From an uncultured Oscillospiraceae bacterium (GTDB lineage Bacteria > Bacillota > Clostridia > Oscillospirales > Oscillospiraceae): a stretch of 8,817 bases of DNA. This document shows positions 1-6,860 of the stretch, piece by piece. Below the pieces are notes generated by a model. That model did no database searches. It had not been told where the DNA came from and saw only the letters and a list, made by a program, of their open reading frames with translations. Both the position numbers and the translations under genes were made by a program. The DNA lies in NCBI GenBank assembly GCA_934569215.1, contig CAKTKF010000031.1, positions 1 to 8,817 of the forward strand. Reading direction: 5' to 3'. How positions within the stretch are numbered: the first letter of the stretch is position 1; each line of letters starts with the position of its first letter.

Positions 1-376
1 CGGTAATAAGGTCAAGTATGGCTTCCATGCGCTTTTCGCCGATGCCCTCCACGTTCTGTAGTTCGTCGGTGGAAAGAAAGCTGCCGTTTTCCTCCCGGTA
101 GGCAATGATGCGCCCGGCGAGAACCTCCCCGATGCCGGGAAGCGCCGTGAGCTGCTCCGCGTCCGCCCGGTTGATGTCGATGGGGAAGGTGACGGCTACG
201 GTCTCCGGGGTGGTCGGCTCCGGACAGGTGGTCTGGGGCGGGAGCGTCTGCATGGCGGCGGGAACGGACAGCTCCACGCTGCCGTGACTGCCGTTTCTGC
301 CCAGAAAGAAGCCCAGGGTGAAGACGGCAAAAAGAAGGGTTACGGCGACAAGAATGCTGAGCCGCGGTTTTTTCAT
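1..376 (-). CDS. ComEA-like helix-hairpin-helix protein, partial (C-terminus off the left edge)
   Basis: This open frame starts at ATG 376-374, with a GGAGG ribosome site about 9 bases upstream, and runs off base 1 without a stop after 125 codons. Residues 1-6 are positively charged and about 7-25 form one hydrophobic segment, so the protein is probably membrane-anchored with its body outside. A Pro/Thr-rich linker (about 40-62) follows. Residues 66-125 read as two helix-hairpin-helix units: INRAD, then the hairpin LPGIG (79-83), then a second hairpin VEGIG (109-113) with EKRMEAI. This is the C-terminal DNA-binding module of ComEA, which binds incoming DNA during transformation. Family ComEA proteins of Gram-positives are usually near 200 residues with an SLBB domain between anchor and HhH; that domain is absent here. 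Few residues should be missing, because family members end soon after this second unit. The fold is clear; a role in competence is inferred. Confidence 0.85.
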   Translation of the reverse strand, partial: MKKPRLSILVAVTLLFAVFTLGFFLGRNGSHGSVELSVPAAMQTLPPQTTCPEPTTPETVAVTFPIDINRADAEQLTALPGIGEVLAGRIIAYREENGSFLSTDELQNVEGIGEKRMEAILDLIT

Positions 377-394
377 GGGAATCTGCCTCCCGGA

Positions 395-423
395 TTGACT
401 AGAGGGGGAAAAGCTGTTATAAT
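395..423 (+). promoter_or_regulatory. Sigma-A promoter for the carboxypeptidase-family gene
   Basis: TTGACT at 395-400 and TATAAT at 418-423 are separated by exactly 17 bases, matching the sigma-A consensus at 11 of 12 positions. Transcription should begin near 430, giving a leader of about 60 bases before the ATG at 491. The promoter faces the minus-strand promoter at 433-461 nearly head-on. Confidence 0.8.
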
Positions 424-432
424 ATCCCCATC

Positions 433-461
433 ATTATACACGACTTTTCACCGCCGGACAA
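433..461 (-). promoter_or_regulatory. Sigma-A promoter for the ComEA-like gene
   Basis: Read on the minus strand, TTGTCC (461-456) and TATAAT (438-433) are spaced by 17 bases. The -10 is perfect and the -35 matches at 4 of 6 positions. The predicted start is near 426, about 50 bases before the ATG at 376 and only a few bases from the plus-strand start. The -35 lies inside the dyad at 452-469. Confidence 0.6.
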
Positions 462-469
462 GTCCGGCG
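452..469. repeat. Perfect 8-bp inverted repeat in the leader of the carboxypeptidase-family gene
   Basis: CGCCGGAC at 452-459 and its exact reverse complement at 462-469 are separated by AA. In the plus-strand mRNA this would form a GC-rich 7-bp hairpin with a CAAG tetraloop, ending about 12 bases before the GAGGGG ribosome site. As DNA it is a palindromic operator candidate that covers the -35 of the minus-strand promoter. It has no T-tract, so it is not a terminator. I do not recognise the site as belonging to a named regulator. Confidence 0.6.
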
Positions 470-490
470 AAGAAATATTGAGGGGAAAAT

Positions 491-1975
491 ATGAAAAAAA
501 TGAGATTGCTAAGCTTGCTCCTGTGCGCCGCGCTTCTTTTCCAGATGGCGGTTCTGGCATCTGCCTCGGAGACCGCCGCGTCTACCCAGGAGACGCAGAC
601 CGCCGAGCAGCAGAACGCCCAGATCCCCTTCGGCCGGGTCTGCATCGATAACGGCTGCCGCACCCTGAACGGTATGCGCCCTCTGGCAGGAAGCGACAAC
701 CGGCTGGATACGGCGCTGGCGGCCTTCGCCTTTGAGACGAATACCGAGACGGTCATCTACTCCTACAATCCCGACACCAAGCTGCCCACCGGTACCCTTG
801 CCAAGATGGTCACGGCGCTGGTGGCGATCGAAAACAGCAATCTGGACGATATCGTCACCTGTTCGGAAGGCATTCAGTCCAAGGTGCCAGCCAGTAGTTT
901 GAAACTGAGTCCCTACCTGAAAAGCGGCGAGCAGCTGACTGTGAACGATCTGCTTCACGCGCTGCTGATGATCGGCGCCAACGACGCTGCCGTGGCGCTG
1001 GCGGAGCATGTGGCCGGTACCACTGAGCGCTTCAAGGAAATGATGAACGCCCGGGTCAAGCAGATGGGCTGCGTCACTACGGAGTTCGGCAACATTTCCG
1101 GCTTGGACACGGCAACATCCTACACTACCGCCCGGGAAATGGTGAAGATCACCATGGAAGTGACCAAAAACGAGACGTTCGCGGAGATTTTCAAGACGGC
1201 GACCTATAAGATCCCCGCGACCAATATGGTTGAGAAGGAGCGCTCTCTCACCACGACAAACTACCTGATCGACAACCATATCGTCCCCCAGTTCATGAGT
1301 ACCCGCTACACCGGCGGCCTTGCCAGCTATACGGAAAACTCCGGGGCAAGCGTTGCCTGTACCGCGGAATACAACAATATGCGCATCGTGTTCGTGGTCA
1401 TGGGTGCTACCCGTAAAACCAACGAAAAATCCGGTACAGTGGAGTCCTACGGTAACTTTGAAGAAGTGACCGAGCTTGCCAATTACGTTTTCAACAATTA
1501 CAAGGTCAACCGGATCATTTACGACGGCATGGCGGTGAACCAGTGGCCGGTGTCCGGCGGCGAATGCCAGGTGGTGGGACAGTCTTTCACGGATGTGGAT
1601 ACTGTGGTTCCCGCCAGTGTGCAGATGAAAAATTACGTCATGAACTATACCGTGGAGGGCGGCGGCATGACCGCGCCCATCAAGAAGGACGATAAGATCG
1701 CCACGATGGAGGTCTGGTATCAGAATTCCTGCGTCACGGAGGTGGAGCTGTACGCCATGGCGGACGTCCGGGCGACGGGGGACACCGGCGTGTCCATTCG
1801 CTCCAACGGAGAGAAGGACGGCGTCGGCGGCTCCGGGGTGCTGTCCACCATCGGAACCATCTGCGTGATCGGTCTGGGGCTTGTGGGCGCGTATCTGGCC
1901 TTCAATTCCTTTATGCGCTCCCGCATCCGCGCCCAGCGCCGCCGGAGACGGGCAGAACGCAGGAGGAGCCGGTAA
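491..1975 (+). CDS. S11-family D-Ala-D-Ala carboxypeptidase-like protein with degenerate active site
   Basis: This 494-residue protein starts at ATG 491, after GAGGGG at 480-485. It has a Sec signal peptide (about 1-26), a penicillin-binding-protein-like S11 domain (about 70-335) and a C-terminal beta domain (about 338-425). A hydrophobic helix (about 449-471) and an Arg-rich tail (476-494) follow. Cleavage of the signal would leave an external protein held by a single helix, with the Arg tail inside. S11 enzymes trim the terminal D-Ala from peptidoglycan peptides. The family framework is plain: MVTALVAIE after the SxxK site, SLKLSPYLKSGEQLTV, and ANDAAVALAEHVAG. All three catalytic motifs are altered, however. 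SxxK is T102-L-A-K105, SxN is G162-A-N164, and KTG is Y273-T-G275. The protein may therefore be a non-catalytic peptidoglycan-binding relative, or use Thr as nucleophile; this is inference. The frame is intact and no stop or frameshift is seen. The next gene follows after two bases. Confidence 0.88.
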   Translation: MKKMRLLSLLLCAALLFQMAVLASASETAASTQETQTAEQQNAQIPFGRVCIDNGCRTLNGMRPLAGSDNRLDTALAAFAFETNTETVIYSYNPDTKLPTGTLAKMVTALVAIENSNLDDIVTCSEGIQSKVPASSLKLSPYLKSGEQLTVNDLLHALLMIGANDAAVALAEHVAGTTERFKEMMNARVKQMGCVTTEFGNISGLDTATSYTTAREMVKITMEVTKNETFAEIFKTATYKIPATNMVEKERSLTTTNYLIDNHIVPQFMSTRYTGGLASYTENSGASVACTAEYNNMRIVFVVMGATRKTNEKSGTVESYGNFEEVTELANYVFNNYKVNRIIYDGMAVNQWPVSGGECQVVGQSFTDVDTVVPASVQMKNYVMNYTVEGGGMTAPIKKDDKIATMEVWYQNSCVTEVELYAMADVRATGDTGVSIRSNGEKDGVGGSGVLSTIGTICVIGLGLVGAYLAFNSFMRSRIRAQRRRRRAERRRSR

Positions 1976-1977
1976 CG

Positions 1978-2544
1978 ATGCTGAACTGGGACGGACTGAA
2001 AAGCGTCTGCGCCGACTGCACTCGCTGCGGCCTGTGCGAGACGAGGCATAACGTGGTCTTCGGCATTGGAAAAGAGGACGCGGACATCATGTTCGTGGGA
2101 GAAGGCCCCGGGGAACAGGAGGACTTGAGCGGTCAGCCCTTTGTCGGCCCGGCGGGCAAGCTCTTGGATGACATGCTGTGCATCATCGACCTGAGCCGGG
2201 AGACGAACTGCTATATCGCCAACATCGTCAAGTGCCGCCCGCCCCACAACCGCGACCCCCTGGAAACGGAGCAGGACGCCTGCATCGGCTACCTGCGCAA
2301 TCAGGTGGCGCTGGTAAAGCCGAAGATCATCGTCTGCCTTGGGCGTATCGCCGCCAAGCGGCTGATCGACGCGGACTACCGCATCACGAGGCAGCACGGC
2401 CAGTGGGTGGAGAGAAACGGCGTCTGGATGACGGCCATTTATCACCCGTCGGCGCTCCTGCGGGATGTATCCAAGCGCCCGGAGACCTTTGATGATTTGC
2501 TCGCCATCCGGGCAAAAATCCGGGAGATCGGCGCAAATATGTAA
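1978..2544 (+). CDS. Family 4 uracil-DNA glycosylase (Fe-S type)
   Basis: This enzyme removes uracil from DNA, starting base-excision repair of deaminated cytosine or misincorporated dUMP. It has 188 residues, normal for the family. Four cysteines fit the 4Fe-4S ligands of thermophile UDGa: C14 and C17 near the N-terminus, then C86 and C102. Motif 1 is GEGPGEQED (41-49), followed by the uracil-pocket stretch GQPFVGPAGKLLD (52-64) and NIVKCRPP (82-89). The second catalytic motif is HPSALLRD (156-163). The ATG lies two bases after the stop of the upstream gene. Its ribosome site (AGGAGG) sits in the end of that gene, so the two are cotranscribed and probably translationally coupled. No promoter of its own was seen. 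A strong terminator follows directly. Confidence in the family is high; the functional link to the cell-wall gene is unknown and may only reflect shared transcription. Confidence 0.95.
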   Translation: MLNWDGLKSVCADCTRCGLCETRHNVVFGIGKEDADIMFVGEGPGEQEDLSGQPFVGPAGKLLDDMLCIIDLSRETNCYIANIVKCRPPHNRDPLETEQDACIGYLRNQVALVKPKIIVCLGRIAAKRLIDADYRITRQHGQWVERNGVWMTAIYHPSALLRDVSKRPETFDDLLAIRAKIREIGANM

Positions 2545-2547
2545 AAT

Positions 2548-2586
2548 AATCCGCTGTTTTCGGAAAGGAAAACAGCGGATTTTTTC
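2548..2586. terminator. Bidirectional intrinsic terminator between convergent genes
   Basis: A perfect 14-bp stem (2548-2561 with 2568-2581) closes a 6-base loop, GGAAAG, and is followed by a T run ending at 2585. Read on the minus strand, the stem is followed by ATTATTTTA. It starts 3 bases after the stop of the uracil-DNA glycosylase gene and lies about 6 bases beyond the stop of the convergent aldo-keto reductase gene, so it can end both transcripts. Confidence 0.92.
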
Positions 2587-2591
2587 TAAGC

Positions 2592-3581
2592 TTACAGGCT
2601 GATGCTGTCAATGAGTGCCAGCTCGTCGGCGGTAAAGGTGGTGTTCTGCGCCGCCTGAATGTTGTCCAGAACCTGTTCCGGACGGGAAGCGCCTGCCAGA
2701 ACGCTGGTGACGATGCCGTCCCGCAGAACCCAGCTCAGCGCCATCTGCGCCAGCGTCTGCCCACGCTGGGCGGCCAGATCGTTCAGCTTCCGGATCTGCT
2801 CCAGCCGTTCGGGGGTCAGAGCGCCCGCTTTCAGGAAGCGGCCGTCGGTCATAATGCGGCTGTCGGCGGGGATGCCCTTCAGATACCGGTCAGTCAGCAG
2901 ACCCTGCGCCAGGGGAGAGAAGGCGATGATGCCCTTGCCCAGCCTTGCGGCGGTGTCCTTCAGGCCGTTTTTCTCAATGGTGCGGTCGAAAATGGAGTAG
3001 CGGTTCTGGTTGATGATGAAGGGAACCTTCAGTTCCTCCAGAATCTTCGCGGCCTGAGCCATCCGCTCGCCGTCGTAGTTGGAAAGACCCACATACAGCG
3101 CCTTTCCGGAATGAACCGCCGTGGCGAGTGCGCCCATGGTTTCTTCCAGCGGGGTGTCGGGGTCGGGACGGTGGTGGTAGAAGATGTCCACGTATTCCAG
3201 ACCCATCCGTTTCAGGCTTTGGTCGAGACTGGCAAGCATGTATTTGCGGCTGCCCCATTCGCCGTAGGGACCCGGCCACATGTAATAGCCTGCCTTGGTG
3301 CTGACGATGATCTCGTCCCGGTAGATGCCCAGGTCGTCTTTCAGGATTTGGCCGAAATTCCGCTCGGCGCTGCCGTCTGCGGGGCCGTAGTTGTTGGCGA
3401 GGTCAAAGTGGGTCACACCGTGGTCGAAAGCGGTGCGGCACATTTTTCGCATGGTATCGTAGCAGCCGGTGTCGCCGAAGTTGTGCCACAGGCCGAGGGA
3501 CACGGCGGGCAGCTTCAGGCCGCTTTTGCCCGTGCGGTTGTAGGGCATGGAATCATATCGGGTTTCAGAAGCGATGTACAT
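2592..3581 (-). CDS. yghZ: Aldo-keto reductase, YghZ/Gpr type (L-glyceraldehyde 3-phosphate reductase-like)
   Basis: This is a 329-residue NADPH-dependent aldo-keto reductase. It closely resembles E. coli YghZ/Gpr, which reduces L-glyceraldehyde 3-phosphate and detoxifies methylglyoxal. Family hallmarks in order: SLGLWHNFG (28-36), HFDLANNYGP (58-67) with D60 and Y65, STKAG (94-98) with K96, SRKYMLASLDQSLKRMGLEY (111-130), H136 completing the catalytic tetrad, FSPLAQGLLT (221-230), and the cofactor-site stretch VLAGASRPEQVLDN (294-307). It is slightly shorter at the C-terminus than the E. coli protein. I chose ATG 3581-3579 rather than the upstream in-frame ATG at 3683. It has AAAGGAGG 8 bases upstream and a consensus promoter just before it, whereas the longer start lies upstream of that promoter and adds residues unlike the family. 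The physiological substrate here is inferred by homology only. Confidence 0.92.
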   Translation of the reverse strand: MYIASETRYDSMPYNRTGKSGLKLPAVSLGLWHNFGDTGCYDTMRKMCRTAFDHGVTHFDLANNYGPADGSAERNFGQILKDDLGIYRDEIIVSTKAGYYMWPGPYGEWGSRKYMLASLDQSLKRMGLEYVDIFYHHRPDPDTPLEETMGALATAVHSGKALYVGLSNYDGERMAQAAKILEELKVPFIINQNRYSIFDRTIEKNGLKDTAARLGKGIIAFSPLAQGLLTDRYLKGIPADSRIMTDGRFLKAGALTPERLEQIRKLNDLAAQRGQTLAQMALSWVLRDGIVTSVLAGASRPEQVLDNIQAAQNTTFTADELALIDSISL

Positions 3582-3605
3582 GATGAAAACCTCCTTTATG
3601 GAGTC

Positions 3606-3634
3606 ATTGTACCGCATTGCGGGAAAAATGTCAA
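3606..3634 (-). promoter_or_regulatory. Consensus sigma-A promoter for the aldo-keto reductase gene
   Basis: On the minus strand, TTGACA (3634-3629) and TACAAT (3611-3606) are separated by exactly 17 bases. The predicted start is near 3599, giving a very short leader of about 18 bases that contains the AAAGGAGG site. This would make the gene independent of the pst cluster upstream of it. Confidence 0.85.
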
Positions 3635-3640
3635 CGCGGG

Positions 3641-3674
3641 GAAAAGGGCAGTGCCTTCCCCGCAGGGAAGGCAC
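3641..3674 (-). terminator. Hairpin after phoU, possible weak terminator
   Basis: A perfect 10-bp stem (3651-3660 with 3665-3674) has a 4-base loop. Read in the phoU direction, the stem is followed by TGCCCTTTTC, so the T run starts 4 bases after the stem. That makes it a sub-optimal intrinsic terminator or an mRNA 3'-end stabiliser. It sits between the phoU stop (3708) and the -35 of the aldo-keto reductase promoter (3634). The 3' flank resembles that of the hairpin in the pstS-pstC gap. Confidence 0.5.
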
Positions 3675-3707
3675 CGCAAACAAAGGGACACGCGCTGAAA
3701 AGCCGGT

Positions 3708-4349
3708 TTATTCAGGGTGGCTGCCGGTGACGGAAAACTCTACCCACTCGGCAATGTTCGTGGCATGGTCGCCGATGCGCTCAAAGTACTTGGCGATCAT
3801 CAGCAGGTCGAGGGCATATTCTCCCTCGGCGGGGTTCTTGGCGATCAGGTCGATCAGACCGCTCTTGATCCGGGTGAAGTAGTTGTCCACCACGTCGTCG
3901 TGCATCTGCACGGCCTTGGCGAGGTACACGTCCTGCTTGACGTAGGCGTCCACACTGTCCGTGACCATGGCGATGGTCTCCTTTGCCATCTCCCGGATTT
4001 TGGGGTATTCCTCATGAGGATGGGCGATCATGCAGGGGATGATCTCCACAATGTCCTCCGCCTGGTCGCCGATGCGCTCCATGTCCGTGATCATTTTCAG
4101 CGCGGCGGAGACGGAGCGAAGATCCCGCGCTACCGGCTGCTGGCGCAGAAGCAGACGCATGCAAATCGTTTCAATGGTGCGCTCTTCTTCGTCGATCTTC
4201 GCGCCGACCTTGGAGACCTTTTCCCCAAGCGCTTTGTCATAGGCAACCAGCGCCTGAGAGGCCAGAGAGATGATCTCCTCGCACAGTGCGCCCATTTCCG
4301 TCAGTTCCTGATTCAGCAGCAGAAGCTGCTCTTCAAATAGTTCCCGCAT
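3708..4349 (-). CDS. phoU: Phosphate transport system regulator PhoU
   Basis: PhoU is a cytoplasmic helical protein that restrains phosphate uptake through PstSCAB and passes transporter state to the PhoR sensor kinase. This one has 213 residues, about the usual length. It is built from two three-helix repeats. The metal-binding motif appears twice: ITDMERIGDQAEDI (87-100) and IAKYFERIGDHATNI (185-199). The QPVARDLRSVSAALKM stretch (71-86) is also typical. The start ATG (4349-4347) overlaps the pstB stop by one base (TAATG), which indicates translational coupling. It is the last gene of the pst cluster. No phoP or phoR gene lies downstream in this window, where an unrelated aldo-keto reductase follows. 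Confidence 0.96.
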   Translation of the reverse strand: MRELFEEQLLLLNQELTEMGALCEEIISLASQALVAYDKALGEKVSKVGAKIDEEERTIETICMRLLLRQQPVARDLRSVSAALKMITDMERIGDQAEDIVEIIPCMIAHPHEEYPKIREMAKETIAMVTDSVDAYVKQDVYLAKAVQMHDDVVDNYFTRIKSGLIDLIAKNPAEGEYALDLLMIAKYFERIGDHATNIAEWVEFSVTGSHPE

Positions 4350-5116
4350 TATCCGAACCTCCCCGTAATGTAATCTTCCGTCCGTTTGTCCAGCGGCTGA
4401 GAGAAAATCTGTTCTGTCCCGCCGAATTCCACCAGCTCGCCCAGAAGGAAGAAGGCGGTGTAATCGGAGATACGGACGGCCTGCTGCATGTTGTGGGTAA
4501 CGATGATGATGGTATAGTTTTTCTTAAGAGACGCGGCCAGCTCCTCGATTTTTAAGGTGGAAATGGGGTCGAGAGCGGAGGTCGGCTCGTCCATCAGAAG
4601 CACCTTCGGCTCTACCGCCAAGGCTCTTGCGATGCACAGCCGCTGCTGCTGGCCGCCGGAAAGACCCAGAGCGTTCTTTTTCAGCCGGTCTTTCACCTCG
4701 TCCCAGATGGCGGCGTCCCGGAGGGAACGCTCCACGATCTCGTCCAGCTTAGCCTTATTGTGAATGCCGTGGGTGCGGGGGCCGTAGGCGATGTTGTCGT
4801 AAATGCTCATGGGGAAGGGGTTGGGTTTCTGGAACACCATGCCCACTTCCTTGCGCAGATTATTGACCTCCGCCTGAAAGATGTCCTTGCCCTCGTAGCG
4901 GACATCTCCCGTGATCTTCACGCCGGGGATCAGGTCATTCATGCGGTTCAGGGTTTTTAAGAATGTGGATTTGCCGCAGCCGGAGGGGCCGATGAGGGCG
5001 GTGATGCTGTGCTCCGGGACGGCGATGTTGATGGATTTCAGTGCCTGGGTATCCCCGTACCAGAGGCACAGATTTTTCGCGGTAATAATGTCAGCCAATT
5101 CGATTTTTCCTCCCAT
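4349..5116 (-). CDS. pstB: Phosphate ABC transporter ATP-binding protein PstB
   Basis: PstB is the ATPase subunit that powers phosphate import through PstC-PstA. Residues, numbered from the ATG, show a complete ABC domain: Walker [10 protein letters not shown] (43-51), Q-loop Q96 within [15 protein letters not shown], signature LSGGQQQR (152-159), Walker [14 protein letters not shown] (172-184) and switch histidine H208. LNRMNDLIP (56-64) is characteristic of PstB. The length of 255 is normal. The start is uncertain. ATG 5116 lacks a ribosome site and would overlap pstA by 26 bases. A TTG at 5098-5096 has GGGAGG 10 bases upstream, would overlap pstA by 8 bases, and begins close to the conserved NLxLWYG strand, giving 249 residues. 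The coordinates given use the ATG; I consider the TTG at least as likely. The last base of its stop codon is shared with the phoU start. Confidence 0.96.
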   Translation of the reverse strand: MGGKIELADIITAKNLCLWYGDTQALKSINIAVPEHSITALIGPSGCGKSTFLKTLNRMNDLIPGVKITGDVRYEGKDIFQAEVNNLRKEVGMVFQKPNPFPMSIYDNIAYGPRTHGIHNKAKLDEIVERSLRDAAIWDEVKDRLKKNALGLSGGQQQRLCIARALAVEPKVLLMDEPTSALDPISTLKIEELAASLKKNYTIIIVTHNMQQAVRISDYTAFFLLGELVEFGGTEQIFSQPLDKRTEDYITGRFG

Positions 5117-5939
5117 AATACTTACTTACCAGAGACGCGGACAGGTTAATGAGAAATGCCAGCACCATCAGAATGGCGGCAATGGCAAAGGAAACACCGA
5201 ATTCTCCCTGTTCCTTGGCGTAGACGTACAGGGCAACCGTCAATGTCGCGCCTGCGCTCTTCCTCGCGGCCCAGAAGCCGCCCACCACATGGGCAAACCC
5301 GGCGGTGAACAGCAGCGCGGCGGACTCACCCAGGATACGGCCGATGGAAAGGATGCAGCCGGTGACGATTCCGTCCACGCAGTTGGGAAGCACCACCGTG
5401 CGGATGACCCGCCACTTTCCCGCGCCCAGACCGAATGCGCCCTCCCGGTAGCTCTGGGGGACGGTTTTCAGGCTTTCCTGGGTATTGCGCATGATGGTGG
5501 GCAGGTTCATGATGACCAGGGTCAGCGCGCCCGCCAGCAGGGAAGTACCCATATTGTTGGAAAACAGAAGCATACCCACAAGGCCGTAGATGATGGAGGG
5601 AATGCCGGAAAGGGTCTCAGCGGCGTATTCAATGACTGCGACGACCTTCTTGTTATGGGCGTACTCCGTCAGATAGATCGCAGCGCCCACACCCAGGGGA
5701 AGCACCAGAACCAGGGTGTAAATGATGATGTACAGGGTGTTGAGAATGTCCGGCAGAATGCCGATGCGGTCGGCAAGGTAGCTGGGCTTGGTGCTGAGCA
5801 GCCCCCAGGTGATGTTGGGAATGCCCTTTGCCAGAACGTAGACCATGAGAAACAGGGTCAGTCCGGCGGTCAGCGCGGTGGCAAGATACATGCCGCCCCG
5901 AACCGTCCAGAGAAACAGCTTTCGTTTTTTGGAAATCAT
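5091..5939 (-). CDS. pstA: Phosphate ABC transporter permease PstA
   Basis: PstA is one of two membrane subunits forming the phosphate channel. The 282-residue protein has about six hydrophobic segments: near 17-39, 65-90, 110-128, 133-150, 190-215 and 248-272. The EAA-type coupling loop that docks on PstB is [23 protein letters not shown] (163-185, in two parts around G170). [16 protein letters not shown] (108-123) is a family signature. ATG 5939-5937 was chosen because it overlaps the pstC stop as ATGA and is preceded by a GGGAGA ribosome site. The same frame stays open for about 235 further codons upstream through pstC, but that stretch has no membrane-protein character and is a shadow of pstC. 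The 3' end overlaps the start of pstB. Confidence 0.96.
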   Translation of the reverse strand: MISKKRKLFLWTVRGGMYLATALTAGLTLFLMVYVLAKGIPNITWGLLSTKPSYLADRIGILPDILNTLYIIIYTLVLVLPLGVGAAIYLTEYAHNKKVVAVIEYAAETLSGIPSIIYGLVGMLLFSNNMGTSLLAGALTLVIMNLPTIMRNTQESLKTVPQSYREGAFGLGAGKWRVIRTVVLPNCVDGIVTGCILSIGRILGESAALLFTAGFAHVVGGFWAARKSAGATLTVALYVYAKEQGEFGVSFAIAAILMVLAFLINLSASLVSKYYGRKNRIG

Positions 5940-6808
5940 TTTGCTTTGTCTCCCTTCAGGAAGAAATTCAGAGCGGCGTTGATGAGCATGATGAACAGGA
6001 ACAGCACCAGCGCGATGGAGAACAGCGCCTGCTTTTGCAGGCCGCTGGAATAGGACATTTCGCTTGCCACGGCGGTGGTGAGGAAGCGGACGCTCTGAAA
6101 CAGGGAAGTGGGCATATTGGGGACGTTGCCTGCCACCATCATGACGGCCATTGCCTCGCCGATGGCCCTGCCCACGCCCAGCACCACGGCGGCGGCAATG
6201 CCGCTTTTTGCGGCGGGGACGGACACCCGGAAGTAGGTCTCCTCCGGCGTCGCGCCCAGCGCCAGAGACGCGTCCTCGTATTCCTTGGGAACCGCTTCCA
6301 GCGCGGTGACGGACATTTTGATGATGGAGGGCAGGATCATCACAGCGAGGACGATGATGGCAGCAAACAGGCTGGAGCCGTCGGGAATGTGAAAGAGCTT
6401 CCGCAGTCCCGGCACCAGCACCATCATGCCCACCAGGCCGTACACCACGGAGGGAATGCCCGCCAGCATGGAAACCGCCTGCTCCATAAAGCGTTTGACG
6501 GGCTTCGGCGCCATTTTTGCCAGATACACCGCCGTTAAAAATCCGATGGGTACGCCGATGATGACGGCTCCGGCAGTGCCGTAGACGCTGGTGAGAATAA
6601 AGGGAAGAATGCCGTACTCCGGCTGCGCCGCCGTGGATGCCCATTTCTTGCCGAACAGGAAATGGAACAAACCGATCTGACGAATGGCGGGAATTCCGGA
6701 AATGATCAGATATATGGTGATCAAAAGCACGCAGCCCACGGTGATCAGTCCGAGGATCAGGAAAATACCGTGGACGACGGTCTCAAAAACGTTTGATTTA
6801 TGTTTCAT
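5936..6808 (-). CDS. pstC: Phosphate ABC transporter permease PstC
   Basis: PstC is the partner channel subunit of PstA in the plasma membrane. The 290-residue protein has about six hydrophobic segments: near 11-38, 70-97, 112-134, 146-165, 200-228 and 260-283. The coupling loop EYEDASLALGATPEETYFRV (176-195) and the shared family stretch SMLAGIPSVVYGLVGMMV (113-130) identify it, and GVGRAIGEAMAV (211-222) is typical of PstC. Start ATG 6808 has an AAAGG site 8 bases upstream. It is separated from pstS by 90 bases containing a GC-rich hairpin, and its stop overlaps the pstA start by 4 bases. No separate promoter was found in the gap, so expression should depend on readthrough from pstS. Confidence 0.96.
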   Translation of the reverse strand: MKHKSNVFETVVHGIFLILGLITVGCVLLITIYLIISGIPAIRQIGLFHFLFGKKWASTAAQPEYGILPFILTSVYGTAGAVIIGVPIGFLTAVYLAKMAPKPVKRFMEQAVSMLAGIPSVVYGLVGMMVLVPGLRKLFHIPDGSSLFAAIIVLAVMILPSIIKMSVTALEAVPKEYEDASLALGATPEETYFRVSVPAAKSGIAAAVVLGVGRAIGEAMAVMMVAGNVPNMPTSLFQSVRFLTTAVASEMSYSSGLQKQALFSIALVLFLFIMLINAALNFFLKGDKAK

Positions 6809-6860
6809 GTTATCAGCCTTTCGAGAAGGTTTACCGGCTTACCGAATGGAGAAAAACGGC

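Noticed and set aside
509..1279. Minus-strand frame of 256 codons under the carboxypeptidase-like gene
   Set aside because: The plus-strand protein has a signal peptide, family motifs and a promoter. The antisense frame has no support.
3582..3683. Upstream ATG start for the aldo-keto reductase at 3683
   Set aside because: It lies upstream of a consensus promoter whose transcript starts near 3599, and the added residues do not match the family. The ATG at 3581 has a strong ribosome site.
4911..6053. Long plus-strand frame of 380 codons rich in Gly, Gln and His
   Set aside because: It is antisense to pstB and pstA, with biased composition and no recognisable domain; a shadow frame.
5940..6644. 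In-frame upstream extension of PstA giving a 517-residue protein
   Set aside because: The extra residues are rich in Gly, Arg and His, show no membrane segments and lie opposite a clear pstC frame. The ATGA overlap and ribosome site at 5939 define the true start.
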